From: Bifidobacterium callimiconis
GTDB taxonomy: Bacteria > Actinomycetota > Actinomycetes > Actinomycetales > Bifidobacteriaceae
DNA length: 64,000 nt
Reading direction: 5' to 3'
Assembly: GCF_003952005.1 (NCBI RefSeq)
Contig: NZ_QXGJ01000009.1
Coordinates: 50,452 to 114,451, forward strand
The position numbers were made by a program, and so were the translations under genes. Positions 44,266 through 53,509 of this stretch are shown here, piece after piece (within the stretch, counting starts at the first letter, position 1; each line of letters opens with the position of its first letter). The notes beneath the pieces are model-generated. The model had not been told where the DNA came from, made no database searches, and was given only the letters and a program-made list of their open reading frames with translations.

Positions 44266-46542
44266 TCAGTACTGGACGCTGAGCACGTGCGCCACGTCGG
44301 CCCACGGGGCGAGCGAGACGAAGTTGTCCCAGCCCCAGGTGAATTCGCGGCCGGTCAGCTCGTCCTTCAGCGCCACACCCTGATCGGTGGGCAGGCCGAA
44401 GTCGCCCAGCTCGAGGTGGATGAGCGACTGGTGGGCGTTGTGGCCGTCCAGGTTCACCACCACGATCAGCGTGTCCGGCTTGCCGGTGCCGGTGAATTCG
44501 GCCGGCGTGTGGCGGGCGAACGCGAGGATGTTCGGGTCAGAGCTGCGCAGCACCGTGAGGTTGTGGTAGCTGCGCGTGGCCGGGTGCTCGCGGCGGATGC
44601 GGTTGAGGCTGGTGAGCATTTCGGCGATGCCGTACTCGTCGGCCTTGGACCAGTCGCGAACCTTGATCTCGTACTTCTCGTTGTCGATCTGCTCCTCGAA
44701 ACCGGGGCGCTGACGGTTCTCGATCAGCTCGAAGCCGTTGTAGATGCCCCAGCTCGGGCTGCCCATGGCGGCCAGCACGGCGCGCACGGCGTGACCGGCG
44801 ATGCCGTTGTCACGCACGTAGGCGGTGAGGATGTCCGGCGTGGTGGGCCAGAACGTGTTGTGCTGGTAGAAGGCGTCGTCGCTGTTGGTCTCGCCCAGAT
44901 ACTCCTCGAGCTCCTCCTTGGTGTTGCGCCAGGGGAAGTAGCAGTGGGACTGGGTGAATCCGGCGTAGCTCAGCGCGCGCATCATGCCCGGGCGGGTGAA
45001 CGCCTCGGCCAGGAACAGCACCTCGGGGTGCTTCTTGGTGATCGTGGCGATCACGTCCTGCCAGAAGCGGACCGGCTTGGTGTGCGGGTTGTCCACGCGG
45101 AACACCGTCACACCGGCGTCGATCCACAGGTTCATCAGGCGCACGACTTCCTTTTCGATGCCTTCCATGTCGGCGTTGAAGTCGATCGGGTAGATGTCCT
45201 GATACTTCTTCGGCGGGTTCTCGGCGAAGGCGATGGTGCCGTCCGGCTTGTGGCGGAACCAGTTCGGGTGCTCCTTGACCCACGGGTGGTCAGGTGAGCA
45301 CTGCAGGGCGAAGTCGAGGGCGATCTCCAGACCCAGCTCGTGGGCCTTGGCGACGAGCGCCTTGAAGTCGTCCATGGTGCCGAGCAGCGGGTCCACGGTG
45401 TCGTGGCCGCCCTCGGCGGAGCCGATGCCGAACGGCGAACCCGGATCGTCGGGGCCGGCCACCAGGGTGTTGTTGCGGCCCTTGCGGTTGGTCACGCCGA
45501 TCGGGAAGATCGGGGGCAGGTACACGATGTCGAAGCCCTCGGCCTTGGCGCGTTCCAGTCCGGAGACGGAGGTCTTGAGCGTGCCCTGCACGATCTTGCC
45601 GGTCTCCTGATCCACGTAGGCGCCTTCGGAGCGCAGGAAGAACTGGTACCAGGCAGCGAAGCTCGACTTGGGGCGCTGCACAAGCAGCTTCACCGGGCGG
45701 GACGGGCTCACGCCATCGCGCAGCGGGTTGGAGTCGTGCAGTGCGGCGATCTCGTCGTTGTCGGCGGCGGCCAGACGCTCAACGGGGGTGAGCTCCTTGT
45801 TCGCCAGCGTCTCGGACGCGGTCTGCAGCACCTTCTTCTGATCGGCGTTCAGGCCGGCATCGCGGGTCTTGGCCCAGCGTCCGAGCAGTTCGGCGCCCTC
45901 GTCGAGCGCGTTCTCCACGTCGGAGTCATGGACCTTCACCTTGATCTTGGCATCGTGCAGCCAGGTGGCGAACGAGTCCTCCCAGCCTTCCACGACGAGC
46001 GACCAGTTGCCCAGCTGACGCTTGACGGCGGCGAAGCCATCCTCCCACGGCAGCACGTCGGAGTGCTCGCCGACCTGCATCTCACAGGTCCAGCGGTCGA
46101 GGCCGGGGTTCGCGCAGGTCATGGTGCGGCTGGCGGCGGCACGGCCACGAGGCGTGTGCAGCACGGCGGTGGCACCCACCTTGGCGCGGCCCTCAATGAA
46201 GACCTGCGCGGTGACGGTGAACTGCTCGCCGAGCTCAATGCGGGCGGGGTAGACGCCGCATTCCTCGTTCGGAGTGACGTCGAGCACGTTGATGCGGCCG
46301 AACTGGCTCGGATCGGTGATCTCGAGCACGGGAGCCGGGATCAGTGCATCAGGGGTGTCGGCCGGAATGGCCTTGGTGCTACGGCGCTTACGGGTGCCGG
46401 CGGCCTTCCTGGTCGTCGTTGACGCGGACTTGGCCCTGCGGCGGGTCGCACCCTTGCGGGTGGTGGAGGAGTTCTTCTCTGCTTCCTCGGCTGCAGTCTC
46501 TGCTGCGGCTGAGGTGACTTGGGTACTACTTGTTTCAGTCAT
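44266..46542 (-). CDS. glgE: Alpha-1,4-glucan:maltose-1-phosphate maltosyltransferase
   Basis: The 758-residue GH13_3 enzyme extends alpha-glucan with maltose 1-phosphate. A basic, Ala/Thr/Arg/Lys-rich N-terminus of about 65 residues precedes the N and helical-insert domains; the catalytic barrel contains DIVYLPPIFPIG, EIALDFALQCSPDHPWV, the nucleophile Asp in TVFRVDNPHTKPVRFW and the acid Glu in VLFLAEAFTRPGMM. TreS and Pep2 partners of the usual pathway are not in the window. The charged N-terminal extension is longer than in classical GlgE. Confidence 0.92.
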   Translation of the reverse strand: MTETSSTQVTSAAAETAAEEAEKNSSTTRKGATRRRAKSASTTTRKAAGTRKRRSTKAIPADTPDALIPAPVLEITDPSQFGRINVLDVTPNEECGVYPARIELGEQFTVTAQVFIEGRAKVGATAVLHTPRGRAAASRTMTCANPGLDRWTCEMQVGEHSDVLPWEDGFAAVKRQLGNWSLVVEGWEDSFATWLHDAKIKVKVHDSDVENALDEGAELLGRWAKTRDAGLNADQKKVLQTASETLANKELTPVERLAAADNDEIAALHDSNPLRDGVSPSRPVKLLVQRPKSSFAAWYQFFLRSEGAYVDQETGKIVQGTLKTSVSGLERAKAEGFDIVYLPPIFPIGVTNRKGRNNTLVAGPDDPGSPFGIGSAEGGHDTVDPLLGTMDDFKALVAKAHELGLEIALDFALQCSPDHPWVKEHPNWFRHKPDGTIAFAENPPKKYQDIYPIDFNADMEGIEKEVVRLMNLWIDAGVTVFRVDNPHTKPVRFWQDVIATITKKHPEVLFLAEAFTRPGMMRALSYAGFTQSHCYFPWRNTKEELEEYLGETNSDDAFYQHNTFWPTTPDILTAYVRDNGIAGHAVRAVLAAMGSPSWGIYNGFELIENRQRPGFEEQIDNEKYEIKVRDWSKADEYGIAEMLTSLNRIRREHPATRSYHNLTVLRSSDPNILAFARHTPAEFTGTGKPDTLIVVVNLDGHNAHQSLIHLELGDFGLPTDQGVALKDELTGREFTWGWDNFVSLAPWADVAHVLSVQY

Positions 46543-46682
46543 ACCGCCATTGTAAGTGGTGTGCCGCCATGCAGCGTTGCAATTTCACGGTTTTTGGGCA
46601 ACGGTCGTCGTTTCGTAGCATGTGGGTAACCGTTTCATAACTTTGAACATCGAAAATGAACATGAAAAATGTTCGATTTGGA

Positions 46683-46717
46683 ATTAGAACGTGCGCGTCA
46701 TTCATTAGAACGTGCGC
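46683..46717. promoter_or_regulatory. Direct repeat ATTAGAACGTGCGC in the glgE upstream region
   Basis: Two identical 14-mers at 46683-46696 and 46704-46717 are 21 bp apart, two helical turns. They lie 140 bp upstream of the divergent glgE start and 230 bp upstream of the 46931 gene. A regulator site is inferred. Confidence 0.45.
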
Positions 46718-46930
46718 TGTTACGAGATGGGAAATAAAACGTTGCAACTCCATGAAACGACTGGATAATCGCGGTTGTATGGGCGTACTGTATGTCATGT
46801 GCGAATCTTCGGTAAACGATGATGCGTGCGATGAAAAAATCACAATGGGTGTGACATTTTTTGTTACATCTAACGTGGATGCGACATGTATGTGCCTCAC
46901 TGGGGAGCATGCATACAGAAAGGATGACTT

Positions 46931-47347
46931 ATGGCGGACAACAAGCAGATTGTCGTCGATACTTCGCTGTACGGCGCCTATGCCGACCGCAAGACCGCGG
47001 CCGCGAACGAGGTGGCGCGCTCCTTCGGCATCTCCGACGAGGCGCTGGCCAAGGTGGAGGACTACAAGGCCGCGCTCACCGAGCACGATGCATGGGAGCT
47101 GCCCTTTCTCGGCTACGTGAACGAGGACGGCTACGGCTATGCCTTCGTGTCCGATCAGGCCGTTGCCGCCGATGGCTGGGATGCCTACAAGGCGTTCCGC
47201 GCCCTGCCGGCCGACGTGCAGACCGCGTTCGCCATCCGCATGCTGTTCACCCACCGCGACGTGGACCGCTACGGCGCCAACATGTTCCTGCACTACGAGC
47301 GCGGCTTCAACGTGAAGTTCGAAGGCCCCGGTGCCAACCACTGGTGA
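46931..47347 (+). CDS. Conserved-looking small soluble protein of unknown function
   Basis: The 138-residue product starts at ATG 46931 with GAAAGGATGACTT upstream. It is soluble and rich in Ala, Asp and aromatic residues (WELPFLGYVNEDGYGYAFVSD, MFLHYERGFNVKFEGPGANHW), with no signal peptide or helix. The codon bias is strong. No family was recognised. A 388-bp gap separates it from glgE. Confidence 0.7.
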   Translation: MADNKQIVVDTSLYGAYADRKTAAANEVARSFGISDEALAKVEDYKAALTEHDAWELPFLGYVNEDGYGYAFVSDQAVAADGWDAYKAFRALPADVQTAFAIRMLFTHRDVDRYGANMFLHYERGFNVKFEGPGANHW

Positions 47348-47606
47348 TCGGCCGCCCCGGATCGTCCGGGTCGCGGCGCGCGGCTCCACGACGGTGTGGC
47401 GTTGCGTGTTCGCGACGGATCCAGGGTGTGACGCGCATTCGTACGCGTGATGATATGGCGGGTGTCTGCGGGCGTCCGCCATTATTCATTACTACTCGTT
47501 ATTGCTGTATTGTTTGGCCGATATTGGCATCTGCTGTCGCCTTGTCGTCGCTGGTGTTATGCGCGCCCCTCTCGCCATGTGTTTGTCATGCGTTCGCGGT
47601 TGGCGA
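47348..47606. other. Intergenic interval without a recognised gene
   Basis: Nothing beyond short unsupported frames is visible between the 46931 gene and the convergent csoR. Confidence 0.4.
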
Positions 47607-47963
47607 CTATGACTTCACGAGCCGCGCGATGGCCGCGCTGGCTTCCTGCAGCTTCTCGTCGGCCACCTGATCGCCCTGTGCGCTGGCCTGCTTGACGCAA
47701 TGGCTGAGATGATCGTCGAGCAGCAGCAGCGCCACGGACCTCAGTGCGCTGTTCGCCGCCGAAATCTGCGTAAGAATATCGATGCAGTAGTCGCCGTTCT
47801 GTGCCATCTGCTTGATGCCGCGCACCTGCCCCTCGATGCGGCTGAGCCGGGCGACGATCCTTTTCTGATCCTGAATATAGCCGTGCGTGGCGTGGTCGGA
47901 TTCGTGGTGGCCTGTCTGGTCGGCGTCGGCTGGGTTGGTGTCGGTTGGAATGTCGTCGGTCAT
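47607..47963 (-). CDS. csoR: CsoR-type copper-sensing repressor
   Basis: The 118-residue product has an acidic, His-containing N-terminus and the CsoR/RcnR four-helix core: IVARLSRIEGQVRGIKQMAQNGDYCIDILTQISAANSALRSVALLLLDDHLSHCV. The Cys-(x)-His-x2-Cys copper ligands are at YCID and HLSHC. Apo-protein binds DNA and Cu(I) releases it. It is divergent from the copper ATPase, with a matching operator between them. Confidence 0.93.
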   Translation of the reverse strand: MTDDIPTDTNPADADQTGHHESDHATHGYIQDQKRIVARLSRIEGQVRGIKQMAQNGDYCIDILTQISAANSALRSVALLLLDDHLSHCVKQASAQGDQVADEKLQEASAAIARLVKS

Positions 47964-48001
47964 GTTTGCTCCGGGTGAATAGCTGACAATGTTCTTGCGA
48001 T

Positions 48002-48020
48002 TATACCCCCATGGGGTATA
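48002..48020. promoter_or_regulatory. CsoR operator
   Basis: TATACCCCCATGGGGTATA is a near-perfect palindrome with the TACCCC-GGGGTA arrangement of CsoR sites. It lies 38 bp before the csoR start and 129 bp before the ATPase start, so CsoR likely represses both. Confidence 0.82.
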
Positions 48021-48148
48021 TGGTTATGGCGTTGCGCATTGCAATGACGTGTGTGATGAACAATGCGGCCGCATATGTCGGCGGCGTTCGCGCCACGCCA
48101 ACGACGACATGCGCACCAACGGATATTCCGCCAACGAAAGGAAGACCA

Positions 48149-51130
48149 ATGACCATCGTGATCGCGCTCGGCGTCGCGGCGCTCGTCAGCGCGGGCGTGC
48201 TCTGGTTCTTCCTTGCCCCGCGCAAGGCCGCCCGCGCCGTTATGAACAACGGCGTGCAGGAGATCGTCGTCGCCGTCAAAGGCGGCTACGAGCCGGCCGT
48301 GATCGAAGCCGAGGCCGGAACGCCGCTGCGACTCGTCTTCGATCGGCAGGAGGGCGGCGAATGCTCGTCGCACGTCGTGTTCCCCGACTTCGGCGTGGAT
48401 CAGGCACTGCCCGCGTTCCGTACCACCACACTGACGATCACGCCGAACGAACCGGGCGAATACGGATTCGCCTGCGGCATGAACATGCTGCACGGCACGC
48501 TGCACGTGCTGCCGGGAAAGCACGGCGGAGCGTCGGCAGCGACTTCGGCGGTGTCGTCGCCGTCGTCGGAGCATACGGTATCGGCTTTGGCGGAGTCCGT
48601 TGGACATGCGGCAACGCCGGTAAATACAACAACGGCAAATGCGGCAACGGTCGACGAGGGCTCGTCGGCTGGCATAACGACTGGTATGGCGGATGACGAT
48701 GGCTCCGCCCGTCCCGACGCGTCGACGCCGTCATCCGAATCGGCGCTGACCGTCGAAGAGGAGAACGCGGCCCGTGAAATCCGCACCCTGCGCATACGAC
48801 TCATCGTGGCCGCCGTCTTCACGCTGCCCGTGTTCCTCTCGGCCATGTTTCACCTCTACCGTCTGGCACCCATCTGGCAGCTGCTGCTCATCCTGCCCGT
48901 GATCATCTACTCCGGACGGCCGATCTACGCCACCGGATGGTCGGCCATCATCCACCGAGCGCCGGAAATGAACGCCCTCGTATCCGTGGGCACCGCCGCC
49001 GCATTCCTCTATTCGCTCGTCGTCACCGTGGCACCGGACCTACTGCCACAAGGAGTACGCGAACCCTACTACGAAGCCGTCGGCACCATCATCACCCTCA
49101 TGCTCGTCGGACAGCTCCTCGAAGCGCACGCCAGAGCCGGCACCGGCGAAGCCGTCCGCGCGCTCATCGGACTCAAACCCAAAACCGCACACGTGGAACG
49201 CGACGGTGTGATCACCGAAATCCCCGTCGACGACGTACTCGTAGGAGATATCGTGGTGATCCGCCCCGGTGACAAACTCCCCGTGGACGGCGAAGTCATC
49301 TCCGGCAACTCCTCCGTGGACGAATCCATGGTCACCGGCGAATCCATGCCCGTCGAGAAGACCGCCGGTAGTCAGGTCACCGGCGCCACCGTCAACGGCA
49401 CCGGAACCCTCCGCTACCGCGCCACACGCATCGGCGCCGACACCGTACTCGCCCAGATCGTCAACCTCGTCAAAGCCGCCCAAAGCTCCAAAGCCCCCGT
49501 GCAACGACTCGCTGACCGCGTCTCCGCCATATTCGTACCCGCCGTCGTGCTCATCGCCATCTGGGCATGCGCATTCTGGTGGGCGTTCGGCCCCGAACCC
49601 AAGATCGTGCACGCCCTCGTCTCCGCCGTGTCCGTGCTCGTCATCGCATGCCCATGCGCACTCGGACTCGCCACGCCGCTGTCCATCACCATCGCCACCG
49701 GCAAGGCCGCCACACTCGGCATCCTCGTCCGCTCCGCGCAAGCGCTCGAAACCGCCGCCGACGTGGACGCCGTCGTACTCGACAAAACCGGAACCATCAC
49801 CCAAGGCACACCGCAACTCGTCGGATTCGACGTGTTCGGCGCATGGCACGGACGGGAACGGGAACTGCTCGCGCTCGCGGCGGATGCAGAACGTAGCTCC
49901 GAGCATCCGCTGGCTGCAGCGATCGTGCGTGCGGCGGATGAGGGGGCGCCTGTTGTGGGGATTGCCGCCGGGAATTTCGGTGTCGGTGATGCCGACGGTG
50001 CTTCTGACGCCGGCGCCGAATTCACCGCGATTCCGGGTCGCGGCATCGTTGCGACCGTGCGTGGCCATGTCGTGATCGTCGGCAACGCCGAACTCGTGGA
50101 CGACCATGACGTAGGCATGCCGGAGTCGGCGGGGGAGTCCGTCGACGACGTGTTTGCGGCGATCGACCATCATGCGGCGCTCGGACATACGCCCATGCTC
50201 ATGGCCGTGGACGGACTGCTTGCCGCCGTGATCGCCGTGGCTGACACCGTCAAGCCCGACTCGAAGCAGGCCATCGCAGCGCTGCGTTCGCGGGGTATTG
50301 ACGTGGTCATGCTCACCGGCGACAATCAGGACACTGCGCGGGCCATCGCACACGACGTGGGCGTCGATCATGTGATCGCCGAGGTTCGTCCCGATGCCAA
50401 GGCCGACGAAATCGCCCGACTGCAGGCCGACGGTCACGTTGTGGCCATGGTCGGCGACGGCATCAACGATGCGCCGGCACTGGCGCGCGCGAACGTCGGG
50501 TTCGCGATCGGCGGCGGCACCGACGTGGCCATCGAATCCGCCGACATCACACTGATGAACGGCAGTCTGACCGGCGTGGTCACGGCCATCGACCTGGCGC
50601 ACGCCACCATGCGCAACATCAGTCAGAATCTGGGATTCGCGTTCGGATACAACGGTATCGGCATTCCGGTGGCGGCCGGCGTGCTCTATCCGTTCACCGG
50701 CATGCTGCTCAATCCGATGATCGCGGGCGCGGCCATGGCATTCTCGTCGCTGTCCGTGGTGACCAACGCCAATCGTCTGCGCGCGTTCAGTCCGGAGCGC
50801 GTGCGGCCGTACAGGATTTCCGCAAGGAAAACGAAAGCCAATACAAGGAAAGGAACCATCATGGGACTCTTCAGCAGGAAGAACGATGCGCAGGACGCCG
50901 GTACGGGAGCCGGTATGCACGATATGCACGGCATGGATATGCATGCGCACGGCATGCATCATGCGGGCGCGGGTGCGGCCGGCGGTAGCGAGACCGATCC
51001 GATCTGCGGCATGAGCGTGAACCCGGCCGCCGCCGCAGCCAAGCGCGAGTACAACGGCAAGACCTACTACTTCTGCGGTGCCGGATGCGCCGCCACGTTC
51101 GACAAGGCTCCCGAGCAGTACGCGAAGTAG
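48149..51130 (+). CDS. copA: Copper P1B-type ATPase with N-terminal cupredoxin-like and C-terminal YHS domains
   Basis: The 993-residue product starts at ATG 48149 behind GAAAGGAAG. Order: one membrane helix (about 2-21); a cupredoxin-like domain (about 30-130) with [12 protein letters not shown] and [11 protein letters not shown] as likely copper ligands; a Ser/Thr linker; then a P-type ATPase with TGES, the CPC metal site (IACPCALG), phosphorylated DKTGT, SSEHPLA and [11 protein letters not shown]. From residue 905 a His/Met-rich linker ([15 protein letters not shown]) leads to a YHS domain ([10 protein letters not shown]...[10 protein letters not shown]). There is no classical HMA domain. 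A second ribosome binding site and ATG occur in frame at 50861. Confidence 0.9.
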   Translation: MTIVIALGVAALVSAGVLWFFLAPRKAARAVMNNGVQEIVVAVKGGYEPAVIEAEAGTPLRLVFDRQEGGECSSHVVFPDFGVDQALPAFRTTTLTITPNEPGEYGFACGMNMLHGTLHVLPGKHGGASAATSAVSSPSSEHTVSALAESVGHAATPVNTTTANAATVDEGSSAGITTGMADDDGSARPDASTPSSESALTVEEENAAREIRTLRIRLIVAAVFTLPVFLSAMFHLYRLAPIWQLLLILPVIIYSGRPIYATGWSAIIHRAPEMNALVSVGTAAAFLYSLVVTVAPDLLPQGVREPYYEAVGTIITLMLVGQLLEAHARAGTGEAVRALIGLKPKTAHVERDGVITEIPVDDVLVGDIVVIRPGDKLPVDGEVISGNSSVDESMVTGESMPVEKTAGSQVTGATVNGTGTLRYRATRIGADTVLAQIVNLVKAAQSSKAPVQRLADRVSAIFVPAVVLIAIWACAFWWAFGPEPKIVHALVSAVSVLVIACPCALGLATPLSITIATGKAATLGILVRSAQALETAADVDAVVLDKTGTITQGTPQLVGFDVFGAWHGRERELLALAADAERSSEHPLAAAIVRAADEGAPVVGIAAGNFGVGDADGASDAGAEFTAIPGRGIVATVRGHVVIVGNAELVDDHDVGMPESAGESVDDVFAAIDHHAALGHTPMLMAVDGLLAAVIAVADTVKPDSKQAIAALRSRGIDVVMLTGDNQDTARAIAHDVGVDHVIAEVRPDAKADEIARLQADGHVVAMVGDGINDAPALARANVGFAIGGGTDVAIESADITLMNGSLTGVVTAIDLAHATMRNISQNLGFAFGYNGIGIPVAAGVLYPFTGMLLNPMIAGAAMAFSSLSVVTNANRLRAFSPERVRPYRISARKTKANTRKGTIMGLFSRKNDAQDAGTGAGMHDMHGMDMHAHGMHHAGAGAAGGSETDPICGMSVNPAAAAAKREYNGKTYYFCGAGCAATFDKAPEQYAK

Positions 51131-51157
51131 TCGATTCGGCGCACGTCGCCCTCGGAT

Positions 51158-51226
51158 TCTGCTTTTACAGCGCCAAATGGACGAAAATCGAGCCGAAAAC
51201 GTTCATTTGGTGCTGTAAAGAGCAGA
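51158..51226. repeat. 26-bp imperfect inverted repeat after the copper ATPase
   Basis: TCTGCTTTTACAGCGCCAAA...(51158-51183) and the arm at 51200-51226 (reverse complement TCTGCTCTTTACAGCACCAAA...) differ by two substitutions and one indel. It may end the copA transcript, although a U-run is lacking. Confidence 0.6.
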
Positions 51227-51309
51227 TGTTTCCGCATGGTGGGACGGATTCGACGTCTGATTCCATAATGCGGGAGTGCTTGGGGTGCGATGTGCATGCG
51301 GAAAACAAA

Positions 51310-51339
51310 AAGACCGGAAACCTTGCGATTTCCGGTCTT
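51310..51339 (-). terminator. Intrinsic terminator of the original tRNA-Met gene
   Basis: AAGACCGGAAA (51310-51320) pairs with TTTCCGGTCTT (51329-51339); on the minus strand it is followed by TTTTGTTTTC. It lies 4 bp past the tRNA CCA end. Confidence 0.88.
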
Positions 51340-51343
51340 CATT

Positions 51344-51386
51344 TGGTAGCGGGGCATGGATTTGAACCATGGACCTCTGGGTTATG
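51344..51386 (-). pseudogene. 3' half of tRNA-Met (CAU): attachment-site remnant
   Basis: On the minus strand the sequence reads CATAACCCAGAGG, a complete T-arm (GTCCATGGTTCAAATCCATG) and CCCCGCTACCA. It begins exactly at the anticodon CAT; beyond 51386 the match to a tRNA stops and no 5' half or D-arm exists. CATAACCCAGAGG is typical of initiator tRNA-fMet. Integrases that use tRNA genes commonly leave such displaced 3' fragments. Confidence 0.88.
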
Positions 51387-51488
51387 CGACACGACAATCA
51401 TGGATGAGGAAAACGACGATGATGAAGGCCGTCGAGGAGGCGTCGTGATCACGAGAGTGGCATGACCTCACGCCCTGCATGATTGGGC

Positions 51489-52334
51489 ATGGCAAAACAA
51501 ACACAGATAAACGCGCCGGAGCCATGGCGCGAGTCCATCAAACAGTATCTCTCCTACCTCCGCGCCGCCGGCCAGTCCGACGACACCAGATCCACACGAC
51601 GATGCCAGCTATCCAAGCTGGCACGCGACCTCGGCGGAGATCCCATGACCGTCAGCGCAGCGGAGCTGCTGCGCTGGTACGCCGACCAGGACTGGCGGGA
51701 GGAAACCCGCAAATCCGCTCGCGCCGCCGTGCGCAAATACTTCGAGTGGCTGCAGACTCATCAGGGTCGGACTGATAATCCCGCGGACGGACTGCCGTCC
51801 ATCAGGCCGCCGAAGCCTCATCCCAGACCCTGCCCCGAGGAATACATCGCGGCCGCCAAGGCCAGGGCCAACGACATCGACCGGCTTATGATCCGACTCA
51901 TGGCGGAGGTCGGTCTGAGACGCCAGGAAGTCTGCAGGATCCACAGCAACGACATCATCGACCCACCCGCAAGCTCGGACGGCATCGAGCACATGCCCAG
52001 ACTGGTAGTCCACGGCAAGGGCAGCAAGCAGCGAATACTGCCCATCCCGCTCGACATCGCCGAGCGGATCAAGGAAAGCAACGGCTACCTGTTCCCCGGA
52101 CGCTTCGGAGGCCACGCCAGCTCAAGCTACATCGGCAAGCACGTATCCAGACTCCTGCCCGACGGCTGGAGCGGACACAAGCTCCGCACCCGCTGGGCTA
52201 CCCGCGGATACGAGGCCACGCACGACATCTACCTGGTGTCCGCAGGCCTGGGCCACGCCAGCATCGAAACCACCATGGCCTACGTGCCCATGCCCGACAG
52301 TCGCCTTGAAGAGCTGATCGAAGCCGCCCGATAG
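51489..52334 (+). CDS. Tyrosine recombinase/integrase
   Basis: The 281-residue product has a SAM-like N-terminal core-binding domain (about 10-90, ESIKQYLSYLRAAGQSDDTRSTRR) and a catalytic domain with Arg in MAEVGLRRQEVCRI, Lys in VHGKGSKQRILPIP, H-x2-R in SGHKLRTRWAT, His in GLGHASIETTMAY and the nucleophilic Tyr in that last motif. It is smaller than typical phage integrases and nearer XerC/D size. Its position 100 bp from the tRNA fragment points to site-specific integration there. ATG 51489 is used; TTG 51483 is possible. Confidence 0.92.
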   Translation: MAKQTQINAPEPWRESIKQYLSYLRAAGQSDDTRSTRRCQLSKLARDLGGDPMTVSAAELLRWYADQDWREETRKSARAAVRKYFEWLQTHQGRTDNPADGLPSIRPPKPHPRPCPEEYIAAAKARANDIDRLMIRLMAEVGLRRQEVCRIHSNDIIDPPASSDGIEHMPRLVVHGKGSKQRILPIPLDIAERIKESNGYLFPGRFGGHASSSYIGKHVSRLLPDGWSGHKLRTRWATRGYEATHDIYLVSAGLGHASIETTMAYVPMPDSRLEELIEAAR

Positions 52335-52419
52335 ACCGCGATACCCCAATACCGCAATAAGGAAAGAACCAAAAAAGGAGGGACCGCAGGGCCCCTCCCA
52401 TTCCTCACTCCTCTGCGGA

Positions 52420-52680
52420 TCAGTCGGAGTAATGATCCCGCGCCGACAGGATGACAAGCCGGTCACGGTCGACGGTGTACACGATGCGGTTGGCCGCGTC
52501 GATCCGCCTCGACCATGCGCCCGACAGGCCCCACTTCAACGGTTCGGGCTTGCCGATCCCCTCGAACGGCGACCTCATCATGTCGCGGACGAGAGTATTG
52601 ATCCGCTTCAACGTACGACGATCCTGCCCCTGCCAGTACAAATAGTCGTTCCAAGCATCCTCGGTCCAGCACAACAGCAT
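52420..52680 (-). CDS. yoeB: YoeB/Txe family mRNA-interferase toxin
   Basis: The 86-residue toxin follows the YoeB pattern: WTEDAWNDYLYWQGQDRRTLKRINTLVRDMMRSPFEGIGKPEPLKWGLSGAWSRRID and the C-terminal ARDHYSD. In the family a Glu, an Arg and the C-terminal HY form the site that cleaves ribosome-bound mRNA. It follows its antitoxin by 3 bp. Confidence 0.93.
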   Translation of the reverse strand: MLLCWTEDAWNDYLYWQGQDRRTLKRINTLVRDMMRSPFEGIGKPEPLKWGLSGAWSRRIDAANRIVYTVDRDRLVILSARDHYSD

Positions 52681-52683
52681 CGA

Positions 52684-52950
52684 TCACTCCCCATCGTCGA
52701 CGAGACCATGCTCCTCGACGCGGCCGGAACGCACCTGCTCCAGACCGCGGAGGATCTTGCCGCGCAGGTACGGATTCTCGTAGATGCGCAGCGTCTCCAT
52801 CAGCGCGTCATAGTCGTCGACGCCCATGACCACGACATTGTCGTCCGGGTTCGTGTTCGTGACCAGCAGAGTGTCCGAATCCTCGTTCACTCGCCGCATG
52901 TACGCCTTGAGGTTCTGCCGGAACGTGCTGTACGCCACCGCCTGCACCAT
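52684..52950 (-). CDS. yefM: YefM/Phd family antitoxin
   Basis: The 88-residue antitoxin starts at ATG 52950 behind GGAGGT. The N-terminal domain AVAYSTFRQNLKAYMRRVNEDSDTLLVTNTNPDDNVVVMGVDDYDALMETLRI matches YefM; the C-terminal part wraps the toxin. The YefM-YoeB complex represses its own promoter through the TGTACA pair just upstream. Confidence 0.92.
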   Translation of the reverse strand: MVQAVAYSTFRQNLKAYMRRVNEDSDTLLVTNTNPDDNVVVMGVDDYDALMETLRIYENPYLRGKILRGLEQVRSGRVEEHGLVDDGE

Positions 52951-52972
52951 GATGACCTCCCACAATCCATAT

Positions 52973-52990
52973 TGTACAACTTCCTGTACA
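52973..52990. promoter_or_regulatory. YefM operator: two TGTACA sites
   Basis: TGTACA at 52973-52978 and 52985-52990 are 12 bp centre to centre. The E. coli yefM-yoeB operator also uses TGTACA cores in closely spaced repeats, so this is a strong match by established knowledge. Confidence 0.82.
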
Positions 52991-53031
52991 AGAATATCAT
53001 ATGGCTTCCGGCGGCGTCAACCGTCGCCCCG

Positions 53032-53478
53032 TCAGTTCTCCGCACCGGCGGGGTACTCGTAGTCGACGCTGAACCCCTTCGCGTTCAGCTCGTCACCGGC
53101 CCTGGCCGACGCCGCGTTCGCCAAGCGGAACCATCCCAGAGGGGCGCCGACGCTCTCGTACTCCATCTGATGACGGAAATAGGGCAGCGAGACCACCGGA
53201 TCGGCCTGTCCGGCCTCGCGCGCCTCCCGCCGACGCTCCTCGGCGTCCGCGACCGTCCTGGCCACGCTGCGCCACATGTCCATCTCCAGGCCCTGCAGCC
53301 AGTCCCAGGCCTCGCGCGGCGGCCCGTAGTGAAACCTTGGATCCTCCCATGCCTTCACCGTCCGCACGTCCCGATGCAGGCGCTTCGCCAGCAGCGGCTG
53401 CGTCACGCCCAGCTTCTCCCTGAGCGCCCGGAAATCCGCCTTCCCGCGCATCCTCAACGGCATCGTCGATCCCATCAT
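53032..53478 (-). CDS. HTH (XRE-like) transcriptional regulator
   Basis: The 148-residue product has an N-terminal helix-turn-helix: KADFRALREKLGVTQPLLAKRLHRDVRTVKAWED. The C-terminal two-thirds is unassigned (DWLQGLEMDMWRSVARTVADAEERRR...). ATG 53478 has AAGGAG 8 bp upstream; a GTG at 53487 is in frame. Two CACCAC/GTGGTG palindromes stand upstream, which fits self-regulation and control of the divergent amidoligase operon. Confidence 0.72.
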   Translation of the reverse strand: MMGSTMPLRMRGKADFRALREKLGVTQPLLAKRLHRDVRTVKAWEDPRFHYGPPREAWDWLQGLEMDMWRSVARTVADAEERRREAREAGQADPVVSLPYFRHQMEYESVGAPLGWFRLANAASARAGDELNAKGFSVDYEYPAGAEN

Positions 53479-53509
53479 CGTTTCCACTCCTTTCCGCGAT
53501 CCAATACAC

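Noticed and set aside
48011..48148. Longer copA start
   Set aside because: It would overlap the CsoR operator and promoter region, and ATG 48149 has a clear ribosome binding site followed by the membrane helix.
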